NCBI GenBank assembly: GCA_049652985.1 | Contig: JBASFK010000004.1 | Span: 62,001 to 126,000 of the forward strand | DNA length: 64,000 nucleotides | Reading direction: 5' to 3' | DNA from: UBA7657 sp049652985 | Lineage (GTDB): Bacteria; Pseudomonadota; Alphaproteobacteria; Micavibrionales; Micavibrionaceae | Part shown: positions 43,092 to 50,182 of the stretch, piece after piece | Position numbering within the stretch: position 1 is the first letter of the stretch | How the letters are laid out: the number at the start of each line of letters is the position of its first letter | The notes under the pieces: generated by a model | Seen by the model: only the letters and a program-made list of their open reading frames with translations | Databases searched by the model: none | Told to the model about the DNA's origin: nothing | Position numbers and translations under genes: made by a program

Positions 43092-43208
43092 ATTAATCGC
43101 GGGCGCAAAACAGTGAGAGAGCGAATGATGATAAAGAAAAATTTTATTGCACGATTACCCGAACCTCACCTATATATCCATAATATTAAACATTGAAAGA
43201 CTGTACTT

Positions 43209-43691
43209 ATGGACCTGTCAAATCGCATAGGGCTCTACCAGATACTGAGTACAGCTGCCACGCGTTACGATGGACCCGATGCGGCGTTAGAAGCGCGCTT
43301 CGAAAATCACAAACTCTGGCTGGATTCCAAAGGAAAAAACGGCGAAAGATTTCGCGCGCGGGAAAACGAGGTTTTTTCAGGCTTTAATTTATCCGATTTA
43401 GATTTACGCAAAGCAATTCTGTCTGGCGCAACATTTGATAGCTGCTCTATGTTCGACACAAATTTATCGCAAGCCGACGCACAAGGCACAATTTGGATCA
43501 AAAGCCTTCTGCGAAGAACAAAATTTAATGGGACTAATATAGAAGGCGCAAGATTCGAAGGTTGCGAATATGAACGCAAGCAATTCAGGCATGCTTCCGG
43601 CAAGAGTAACGTGTTCTGGACGGCAGAAGAAATCCGGGAAGCTGAAAAAAAGAATGAGGATGCTGCTGCCTTGCAGCTAAATCACTCATAA
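43209..43691 (+). CDS. Pentapeptide-repeat-like protein, 160 aa
   Basis: The middle carries pentapeptide-type repeats with A(D/N)Lxx-like spacing (GFNLSDLDLRKAILSGATFDSCSMFDTNLSQADAQG, FNGTNIEGARFEGCEY), predicting a short right-handed beta-helix. The N-terminus is helical (ALEARFENHKLWLDSKGKNGERFRA). It shares this plan with the gene at 44432 (KRFN...F...FAGYTLERAFLPGV). Many such proteins have no known partner; some bind gyrase or act as scaffolds. GAAAG lies ahead of the ATG. Confidence 0.75.
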   Translation: MDLSNRIGLYQILSTAATRYDGPDAALEARFENHKLWLDSKGKNGERFRARENEVFSGFNLSDLDLRKAILSGATFDSCSMFDTNLSQADAQGTIWIKSLLRRTKFNGTNIEGARFEGCEYERKQFRHASGKSNVFWTAEEIREAEKKNEDAAALQLNHS

Positions 43692-43737
43692 CTCACCCCG
43701 CATTCACCAAACTGGCCAAGCCATCGAACAATTAAAA

Positions 43738-44223
43738 TTAAAAATTACCGGGAGGCTCGGGCATATCGTCCGGCACATCATGCTCGGTTGATGGATCGTG
43801 GGAAGAAATTCTATACCCGCAAAGCAGGAGCATCATTCTCAGCCCGTCGATATCTTCACGCCGAATGTGCCGCTCAAGGCTGCGTGGCATATTTTTTTCC
43901 CACTCTTCGGTAAAAGCCTCGAGCATTGCCGCCGCCTCGGGCGAGGGCTCCTCACACGGCTCCAGCGGTCCGATACATGTCAGCCAATGATGCTCATCAG
44001 GGGTAACGGCTATTTCTATGGGCCTAGAATCATCAGGCCCTTCATCATCGCCCCATCCCTCGGGGGAAAACGTGTCATCGGGTTCATAAGCCGGAAGCTC
44101 ATAGCCTTCATGTTGCAAAACCGTGCGAATGAGCGCGAAGTCACGCCGCTGAAGGGCGTTTTCCAGGACTTCATCTATCTGTCCTCTACCGCCCGATGCA
44201 TTATTTTCCATAATAAATTCCAT
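43738..44223 (-). CDS. Hypothetical acidic protein, about 161 aa
   Basis: Not recognised. An acidic soluble protein with a proline/aspartate-rich middle (YEPDDTFSPEGWGDDEGPDDSRP) and two similar helical segments, LENALQRRDFALIRTVLQHEGYELPAYEPD and LERHIRREDIDGLRMMLLLCGYRISSHDPS, which look like an internal duplication. ATG 44223 or 44211 is the start; neither has a good ribosome-binding site. The promoter block is a copy of the mnmG one. Confidence 0.62.
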   Translation of the reverse strand: MEFIMENNASGGRGQIDEVLENALQRRDFALIRTVLQHEGYELPAYEPDDTFSPEGWGDDEGPDDSRPIEIAVTPDEHHWLTCIGPLEPCEEPSPEAAAMLEAFTEEWEKNMPRSLERHIRREDIDGLRMMLLLCGYRISSHDPSTEHDVPDDMPEPPGNF

Positions 44224-44270
44224 GTGCTTGTTGCCCGGCAGCAAAAATAAAGCTTTTATTATCCGTAAAG

Positions 44271-44306
44271 CGGGTTATACGCCTAAAACACGCGCAAATT
44301 CCAGAA
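44271..44306 (-). promoter_or_regulatory. Second copy of the mnmG-type promoter block
   Basis: TATAAC (44279-44274) in a 36-base block that matches 43056-43091 at 33 positions. Here the next ATG is about 50 bases away, so the mRNA would have a leader. Confidence 0.55.
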
Positions 44307-44431
44307 TTTTTAATTAGACGCTGCCCTAACCAAAAAACGCATAAGATGCCATATTTTTGTTGCAGAACAGACGTGGCGGGGTCTAGATTAGCCATAACTA
44401 AAAATATAAATGCTGAAAAAGGGTCGTTATC

Positions 44432-45418
44432 ATGGCTGTAGCGCAGGCGCTTGAAAAACCAGAAGCTGAAATTACGGAAGCTCAAATTGTAGAGGACGTA
44501 GAAACCGGGCGGTTCGCTGCCATGGTGGCTCATCTACGAAATGTTGCGGCAAAGAAAACTGAACCGGAAAAAGCTGAACGGAAGAAAGCCGGCCGGAAAA
44601 AAGCTGAACCGGAAAAAACCAGGTCTGACATGGAAATCCCGGAAGGTGAATTGAAGGAGCGCCTGGACGCACACAAGGAGTGGGAGAAATACAATGGAGA
44701 GGCTGGCAAAAGATTCAACGGCGCCGATCAGGTCTTCATGAATATTGATTTCGCCGGCTACACGCTGGAACGTGCGTTCCTCCCCGGCGTACAATTCGTA
44801 AATTGCGCTTATGGAAGCAAAAGCAGCCTCAGAGGCGTACGCGCGCCAAAAAGCATATGGGAGAACTGCAACCTGTACAACACCCCGGTTGATAGCGCCA
44901 ATTTCGAAGGCGCACAGTTCATCGATTGTAAGGTTCAAAAGAAAAATTTCGTTGGGTCCCAGATGAACGATGTACTTGTGACAAAGGACGGCAAAACATT
45001 GCCCTGGGACGATGGCCAGGTAAAAAAGATCCGGAAAGCATATACCGTTACCCAGAAAAGGGCTGCAGCTAAAGCCGAAGCTGAAGCCAGACTTTCTGGC
45101 GGGATTAAAGCTGCTAAACCTGTTAAACCTGCAGCCGTTACTCCAGAGCCAATCGTTATCCGGGAGCATTTCTCGGCCCCGTATTTTGAGCCCTCTGCAA
45201 AAAACAAGGTCTTGGTCTCCGAGGATTTATACGCGCCTCTACTGGGGGCGCGTACAGTTTCGCCCGTCACGCCTCAAGATGATTTCGAAGCAGTGTCCTT
45301 GTCTTCACATATGGCCGCTTATGTTGCTGTTGATGATGATGAGCCCGGTACAGAAGAACCCGGGGAAGACGCAACGACACCACAATCCGAGCAGCACGCG
45401 CCCCAACACAGACTCTGA
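44432..45418 (+). CDS. Pentapeptide-repeat-like protein with K/E-rich linker, 328 aa
   Basis: A larger relative of the gene at 43209. An N-terminal helical segment is followed by a Lys/Glu/Ala-rich repeat (TEPEKAERKKAGRKKAEPEK), the pentapeptide-type module (GAEDQVFM-like start, NIDFAGYTLERAFLPGVQFVNC, PVDSANFEGAQFIDCKVQKKNF) and a long polar C-terminal region rich in Pro/Ala/Glu, probably disordered. No signal or membrane segment. AAAGGG lies ahead of the ATG. The function is unknown. Ends 11 bases from mnmE, convergent. Confidence 0.72.
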   Translation: MAVAQALEKPEAEITEAQIVEDVETGRFAAMVAHLRNVAAKKTEPEKAERKKAGRKKAEPEKTRSDMEIPEGELKERLDAHKEWEKYNGEAGKRFNGADQVFMNIDFAGYTLERAFLPGVQFVNCAYGSKSSLRGVRAPKSIWENCNLYNTPVDSANFEGAQFIDCKVQKKNFVGSQMNDVLVTKDGKTLPWDDGQVKKIRKAYTVTQKRAAAKAEAEARLSGGIKAAKPVKPAAVTPEPIVIREHFSAPYFEPSAKNKVLVSEDLYAPLLGARTVSPVTPQDDFEAVSLSSHMAAYVAVDDDEPGTEEPGEDATTPQSEQHAPQHRL

Positions 45419-45429
45419 GCACGCGGCTT

Positions 45430-46785
45430 TTATTTACCGATACAAAAATCCCTGAATATGACGTCGAGCAAATCCTCGACGTCGACGCGACCGGTGATGC
45501 GCCCAACCGCGCGAACGGCGAGACGAATGTCTTCGGCGGCCAGCTCGGGCAAAGGAGCGCTTTTCGCGCGGTCGAGGCAGGCGAGCGCATCTTCCAGCGC
45601 ATGCCGGTGGCGCGCGCGGGTGAGGGATGGCGATTCACTGGGCCGCAGCAGGTTTTGGATTTTCACTGCCAGCGCCGAGAGCAGGGCGGGAATGCCGTCG
45701 CCTGTTTTCGCGGAAATCAAAATCGTCTCCATATAGCCGCCTGAATTATTCTTCGCGCCCGCGTCGGATTTATTGACGGCGATGATTGAATTCTCGTCCG
45801 CGAGCTTCAGCGTCGCCTCGTCGAAATTTTTGGCCGTGCCGTCGAACAGCAGGATTTTGATGTCGGCCTCGCGCGCGCGGCTCATCGCGCGGCGTATGCC
45901 TTCCGACTCGATTTTATCGTGGCCGCTCCCGCTTAACTGGCCGGGGCGCAGGCCCGCGGTGTCGGCGAGGATGACCGGGTAGCCCGCGATATCAAGATGC
46001 GCCTCGAGGATGTCGCGCGTCGTGCCCGCGATATCGGACACGATCGCGACGTCGCGCTGCGCCAGCGCATTGACCAGCGATGATTTACCGGCATTCGGCG
46101 CGCCGATCACCGCAACATGAACGCCATCGCGCAGACGCTCGCCGCGGCGGTTGTCGTTGAGATGCGTGGAAATCTCCACGGAAATTTTTTCAATCGCGGG
46201 CAGCGCACGCTCTACGATTCCGCCGGGCAGATCTTCATCCGGAAATTCAATTTCAGCCTCGAGATGCGCGAGAAGTTTTTTCAGCGCCTCGGTCCAGCCC
46301 GCATAGAGACGGGAAAGCGAGCCTTCCATCTGCGCAAACGCCTGGATTTTCTGCGCGGCGGTCTCGGCGTTGATGAGGTCGGCAATCGCTTCGGCCTCGG
46401 TGAGGTCCATCTTGCCGTTCTCGAACGCACGGCGCGTGAATTCACCGGGCTCGGCCAAGCGGTGATTTTTCTGCGCGCCCAGCGCCTCGACCAGAGAATC
46501 GATGACCGCCCGTCCACCATGGACATGATATTCAACCACGTCCTCACCGGTGAAGCTTTCAGGCCCCTTGAACGGCAAAACGACCGCCCGGTCTATTACG
46601 GCTCCGTGCCCCGGCGCGCGGAGCACGCAGAGGCTGGCCGTACGCGCCGTGAAATTCTTGCCTGTCAGGTTTTTAAGGCTCTGCCACGAGGAAGGCCCGG
46701 ACACCCTGACCACGGCAATTCCCGACCGCCCGGTCGGCGTCGACAGCGCGAATATCGTCTCACCCACGGTTACACCCGCGAACAT
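45430..46785 (-). CDS. mnmE: tRNA modification GTPase MnmE
   Basis: MnmE works with MnmG on wobble uridine-34. The 451-residue protein has an N-terminal tetrahydrofolate-binding domain (ETIFALSTPTGRSGIAVVRVSG), a helical domain with the G domain inside it (G1 GAPNAGKSSLVNAL, G2 IVSDIAGTTRDI, G3 DTAG, G4 NKSD) and the essential C-terminal CIGK. All are intact. TATAGT (46805-46800) lies 14 bases ahead of the ATG and no Shine-Dalgarno sequence is present. Confidence 0.97.
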   Translation of the reverse strand: MFAGVTVGETIFALSTPTGRSGIAVVRVSGPSSWQSLKNLTGKNFTARTASLCVLRAPGHGAVIDRAVVLPFKGPESFTGEDVVEYHVHGGRAVIDSLVEALGAQKNHRLAEPGEFTRRAFENGKMDLTEAEAIADLINAETAAQKIQAFAQMEGSLSRLYAGWTEALKKLLAHLEAEIEFPDEDLPGGIVERALPAIEKISVEISTHLNDNRRGERLRDGVHVAVIGAPNAGKSSLVNALAQRDVAIVSDIAGTTRDILEAHLDIAGYPVILADTAGLRPGQLSGSGHDKIESEGIRRAMSRAREADIKILLFDGTAKNFDEATLKLADENSIIAVNKSDAGAKNNSGGYMETILISAKTGDGIPALLSALAVKIQNLLRPSESPSLTRARHRHALEDALACLDRAKSAPLPELAAEDIRLAVRAVGRITGRVDVEDLLDVIFRDFCIGK

Positions 46786-46880
46786 AAGTGAAAGAGTAAA
46801 CTATATATTTTACATAACGCATTTGTTTATAGAAGGATTCTGTTTATTGTGAGAATGGCCACGACGGCACGTTTACAGCC

Positions 46881-47156
46881 CTACCCCTTCTTCTTCTGAC
46901 TCGACGGCGCGGCAGAAGCGGCGGAGCCCGGCATACCCATCTGCTCCCAGAACATTTTCTGCACCTCGCCCCAGCCCTGGATCGTCGCGGGAAGCCACGT
47001 ACGCAGCATCGTCTCCGGGTCCAGCGAGCGTATGTTCTCCTGCATGCGCTGCTCGAGCTCCTTCATCAGCGCGGTCTGCATCGGTTCGACGTCCGGCAGG
47101 CCGAAAAAGGCACGCGCCTCCTGCGGCGTGCATTCAATATCGAATTTCACTTTCAT
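46881..47156 (-). CDS. DUF6489-family protein, 91 aa
   Basis: A small protein of a family common in alphaproteobacteria: MKVKFDIECTPQEARAFFGLPDVEPMQ, then a helical part (MLRTWLPATIQGWGEVQKMFWEQMG) and a Ser/Ala/Lys tail. Phasin-like helices have been suggested for similar proteins, but I cannot support a function. AGAGGAAAG precedes the ATG. Monocistronic, between mnmE and the divergent CxxC protein gene. Confidence 0.85.
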   Translation of the reverse strand: MKVKFDIECTPQEARAFFGLPDVEPMQTALMKELEQRMQENIRSLDPETMLRTWLPATIQGWGEVQKMFWEQMGMPGSAASAAPSSQKKKG

Positions 47157-47315
47157 GGCGCTTTCCTCTGCGTGTCTGAATTAAGTCCTAACCCACCGCT
47201 AACCTATGAAAAAACGGACCTATATTCAATGTATCATTGAAGCGCCGGACTACTCTTGATAGGGTCTTGAATTCTTAAAATCCGTGCGGACCTCTAGAAA
47301 AAGCGGAAGAATAAA

Positions 47316-48995
47316 GTGGAGAAAGACAGCCCCCCGAACCCCCGGGATCCGGAGAAAAATCCCGCGCTGCCTGAAAGCGGCGCGCTGGGCGCAGAATATG
47401 CCGAGCCCGCGCTGGAGCAGCTGCGCGCGGCCGTGCGCGGCAACGGCCTGAACCCGCGCCTTGTTACGGTTAAAAATATCGACGGCAAGGTGGCGGAGTT
47501 CGATGCGCGCGTCTCGCTCTTTCTCAGCATGCGCACAATGGAGAAAACCGTCGGCGGGAAAAGAACCGAAGGCGAAAAAGTAGAAGGGCCGCAAGGCCTG
47601 CGCGAGGCGATGGAGCGCGACCGCCTCAAGATTCTCGGCACCGAGGACATCGGCAAAAAAATCCGCGCGAAAATAGCAGAGCGCAAGGACAAGGGATTCG
47701 GCACACGCAACGAAATCATCAAGTTGCCGTTCCTGACGAAGGAGTACGTCCAGCACCAGCCATGCCGCACCTGCAACGCGCAGGGCGAACTTAAATGCCA
47801 GCGTTGTCACGGCAAGGGCTTCGAAATCTGTCCGAAATGCAACGGCCAGAGCATGGAAATCTGCCCGCAATGCCGCGGCGCGCAGCTTATCTTCATGGGC
47901 AACGGCAAGGTGCCCTGTCCGAAATGCAACGGCCAGGGGCGCACGCCCTGCATGATGTGCCACCAGACGCGCAAAATCATGTGCAGCGTCTGCCGCTCGA
48001 AGGGCTCGACGCAGTGCCAGAACTGCAACGGCCAGGCCTGGCATTCCTATATGACCACGTCGGAAGCCGATATCATCTGCACCTTCGATTTCGACCGCGA
48101 AAACGTGCCGGCCAAGCTGCTCCGGACTGTCGAGACAAAAGCGCGCGACGTCCCGCTGTATGCCGAGATAACGGTCCTGCCGCAGGACGCGCCCGGCGAG
48201 GCCGAAGAGGAAAATAAAACAAGGCCCGACGTCATCATGCTGCGCTACCGCGTACGGCTTCCTTATGCCGAGACGCAGTTCGCACTCGGCAAGGCAACAA
48301 CCATCGATGCATTTCTGCTGGGGCAAAAAGCAGAGATCGCCGAGATGCCCGCCTTCCTGGAAATCCTGCTGAAAGACGGGATGCAGAGTTTGAAAGAGGC
48401 CGGTGACGGGCGCGGCAATGTCGCCGCGAAAATGCAGCGCGCCGGGCAGTACCGCACCATCAGGCAGACGATCATCGCCAGCGCGAAATATTCAAGAGGC
48501 AAGGCATTCAAGCTGGTAAAAAGAAATTCGCCGCTCGGCATCGGTGACTTGGCGCTCAAGAACCTGGTCGTCAACGCCGACCGTGCGCTCAGGAACATCA
48601 CGGCCAAGCCACGCATGTATGGCATGATCACGGGCGTGGCCGCCGGGTTCGCTTTATATCTGGCTTACATGATGGCCGGGCTTCGCGAGGCGTTCACGGG
48701 CAGCCTGCAGAATAAAATGCTTCACATCCCCATCGATGGCGTCGTTATCGGCGCAGGCATGGTTTTCGCATTGCTGGCGATCCAGTTCTTCGGTGCCAGC
48801 GCGATGAAAAAAGCGCTCGGCAAGCTCCTGCCCGAAGACCAGGAAAGTACGATTATGACGAAAGCCGGGCATAACGGCCCGTGGTCGGCGCTGCTTTGCG
48901 TTCTGTTCTTCCTGGTCGCCGCCGAGATCAGCGCCCGTTTCGGCGGCATGGCGCCGGATTGGTATCTGTACGCGCGCGCGTTTGTGTTGCGTTAA
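47316..48995 (+). CDS. Membrane protein with eight CxxC motifs (DnaJ-like zinc cluster)
   Basis: A 559-residue protein starting with GTG after GGAAG. Residues 150-237 hold eight CxxC motifs (CRTC, CQRC, CPKC, CPQC, CPKC, CMMC, CSVC, CQNC), several with the DnaJ-type xGxG follow-up (CHGKG, CNGQG). This is twice the number in a DnaJ zinc finger, and no J domain is present. A mixed domain follows, then about three C-terminal membrane helices (ITGVAAGFALYLAYMMAG, VVIGAGMVFALLAIQFF, ALLCVLFFLVAAEISARF). It could hold four zinc ions on the cytosolic face. The role is unknown. Confidence 0.82.
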   Translation: MEKDSPPNPRDPEKNPALPESGALGAEYAEPALEQLRAAVRGNGLNPRLVTVKNIDGKVAEFDARVSLFLSMRTMEKTVGGKRTEGEKVEGPQGLREAMERDRLKILGTEDIGKKIRAKIAERKDKGFGTRNEIIKLPFLTKEYVQHQPCRTCNAQGELKCQRCHGKGFEICPKCNGQSMEICPQCRGAQLIFMGNGKVPCPKCNGQGRTPCMMCHQTRKIMCSVCRSKGSTQCQNCNGQAWHSYMTTSEADIICTFDFDRENVPAKLLRTVETKARDVPLYAEITVLPQDAPGEAEEENKTRPDVIMLRYRVRLPYAETQFALGKATTIDAFLLGQKAEIAEMPAFLEILLKDGMQSLKEAGDGRGNVAAKMQRAGQYRTIRQTIIASAKYSRGKAFKLVKRNSPLGIGDLALKNLVVNADRALRNITAKPRMYGMITGVAAGFALYLAYMMAGLREAFTGSLQNKMLHIPIDGVVIGAGMVFALLAIQFFGASAMKKALGKLLPEDQESTIMTKAGHNGPWSALLCVLFFLVAAEISARFGGMAPDWYLYARAFVLR

Positions 48996-49098
48996 AAAAT
49001 TTCCGAAAAAGAAGCCTGAAAATGATCGCCTCCGAAAGCGGGGGGCTTTGCGGAGGCGACCAGCGACGCGAGGGGACACATCATTTACAGCAGAGCCT

Positions 49099-49560
49099 TT
49101 ACAACTTTTGCTCCTGAACCGTCAGCGCATCTCTTTTCCGGCAAAGATCGGAATCGTCGGCCGCGAGGGCGCAGCGGCCGTCGGTTCCGCCGGGGGGCGG
49201 GCCGGAATCGGCGAGAGTGCTTGTCGGCAGGGAGAGAGGAGCAGGTTGCGGTGTCTCTGTGGGTCCGAGGGCATTACGGGCCGCAAAGAGACGTGGAGCC
49301 GCCGTATTTCCAGCAGGGCGCTGGTCTTTGTCCGTGACGTTCTGAGGGAGGGCTTGATGGATGGATCGGAGCAGGGAGAGGTGCTGATCCGCCGCGGACA
49401 AAAGAGAGAATGAGGCCGTGTTCGTGGTAACCGCGCCTTCCGGGCGCGACCAGGCCGAACCGGCCGAAACTGCAAATATCAAAAAAATGGCGAGGCAGAC
49501 TTTTGTATTGCGCCGTTTGCGCTGAAGCCTGTCGGAAAAATAATAACGCTGACGTCCCAT
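49099..49560 (-). CDS. Hypothetical protein with N-terminal anchor, 153 aa
   Basis: Not recognised. After a basic start comes one hydrophobic helix (VCLAIFLIFAVSAGSAW), either a signal peptide or an anchor, then a Pro/Ala/Thr-rich low-complexity region and a short Cys-containing C-terminus. No good ribosome-binding site. It could be a poorly conserved exported protein. Other frames here are no better. Confidence 0.45.
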   Translation of the reverse strand: MGRQRYYFSDRLQRKRRNTKVCLAIFLIFAVSAGSAWSRPEGAVTTNTASFSLLSAADQHLSLLRSIHQALPQNVTDKDQRPAGNTAAPRLFAARNALGPTETPQPAPLSLPTSTLADSGPPPGGTDGRCALAADDSDLCRKRDALTVQEQKL

Positions 49561-49602
49561 AAACTGAAAATTCCCGCCGAAAACCGTTTTTTAAGCCCCT
49601 AA

Positions 49603-49673
49603 GCGGTGGGTTTTTTGGCCTTTTTCAGGCCGCACCGCAACAAGACCCCATATACTTATTGCAACACGGGGTT
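49603..49673. other. Two adjacent hairpins in the intergenic region before the small gene at 49822
   Basis: First hairpin GCGGTG (49603-49608)/CACCGC (49633-49638) with an inner GGCC/GGCC stem; second GACCCC (49644-49649)/GGGGTT (49668-49673). Together they could be a structured 5' leader or small RNA. The 49561-49821 gap otherwise holds the promoter at 49751. Confidence 0.4.
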
Positions 49674-49750
49674 ACTATTATGGCAAATCTTTTCGTTTCG
49701 AATTTATATTGAATTTTAGGTATTTATCTATGGAATCGCGCAAAAGAATA

Positions 49751-49779
49751 TTGACATATTAAAATGTGGTTGCTATGAC
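49751..49779 (+). promoter_or_regulatory. Strong promoter of the 85-aa gene
   Basis: Perfect TTGACA (49751-49756), a 17-base spacer and an extended -10 TGCTATGAC (TATGAC at 49774-49779). Transcription should start near 49786, with AAGGAA ahead of the ATG at 49822. Confidence 0.8.
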
Positions 49780-49821
49780 CAATTTTTGTGGGGCAGGCTT
49801 ACATTGTGAAAGGAAATACCA

Positions 49822-50079
49822 ATGAGTGACTTTTTGACAAAAAGAAGATTTTTGAGTGAAGAATTCCAGTTCCCCGTATCTGGTGGCGCATCTCCCGACC
49901 TGGTTGGGCTTTGCCGGCATAACCCTCAGACCGACGCACCACTAATGATCGGTACCAAGCACGCTGTACGTGAGCACATCGTGAATAACAGCAGCCGTGC
50001 AAGAAGCTTATCCAGACTGGAAGCTGCGGAATTCGCCGACAGACTTGGTTTGGATCTCAGCCCGCGTTACGGCCACTGA
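49822..50079 (+). CDS. Hypothetical protein, 85 aa
   Basis: A small soluble protein, not recognised: MSDFLTKRRFLSEEFQFPVSGGA, a middle with LCRHNPQTDAPLMIGTKHAV and a short C-terminal helix (LSRLEAAEFADRLGLDLSPR). It has a near-consensus promoter, a ribosome-binding site and its own terminator, so it should be a well-expressed single-gene unit. It lies 103 bases upstream of the repeat-bearing helicase; any link to it is conjecture. Confidence 0.7.
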   Translation: MSDFLTKRRFLSEEFQFPVSGGASPDLVGLCRHNPQTDAPLMIGTKHAVREHIVNNSSRARSLSRLEAAEFADRLGLDLSPRYGH

Positions 50080-50105
50080 TATTTTTATTAAACCCGAACC
50101 ATGAA

Positions 50106-50135
50106 AAAAGCGGCCTGCGGGCCGCTTTTGTTTTT
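50106..50135 (+). terminator. Intrinsic terminator
   Basis: Perfect 10-base-pair stem AAAAGCGGCC/GGCCGCTTTT with a TGCG loop and a GTTTTT tail, 26 bases after the stop of the 85-aa gene. Confidence 0.9.
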
Positions 50136-50148
50136 AAACGGAATATTC

Positions 50149-50177
50149 TTGTCTTATTAGACATAATTATGTATAAG
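50149..50177 (+). promoter_or_regulatory. Helicase gene promoter (predicted leaderless)
   Basis: TTGTCT (50149-50154), a 17-base spacer and TATAAG (50172-50177), ending 5 bases before the ATG at 50183. There is no room for a ribosome-binding site. Confidence 0.65.
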
Positions 50178-50182
50178 GCCGC

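Noticed and set aside
47250..48326. 358-residue open frame on the minus strand
   Set aside because: It is antisense to the CxxC protein, whose Cys motifs are clearly real. The frame is Ala/Arg/Phe-rich shadow sequence.
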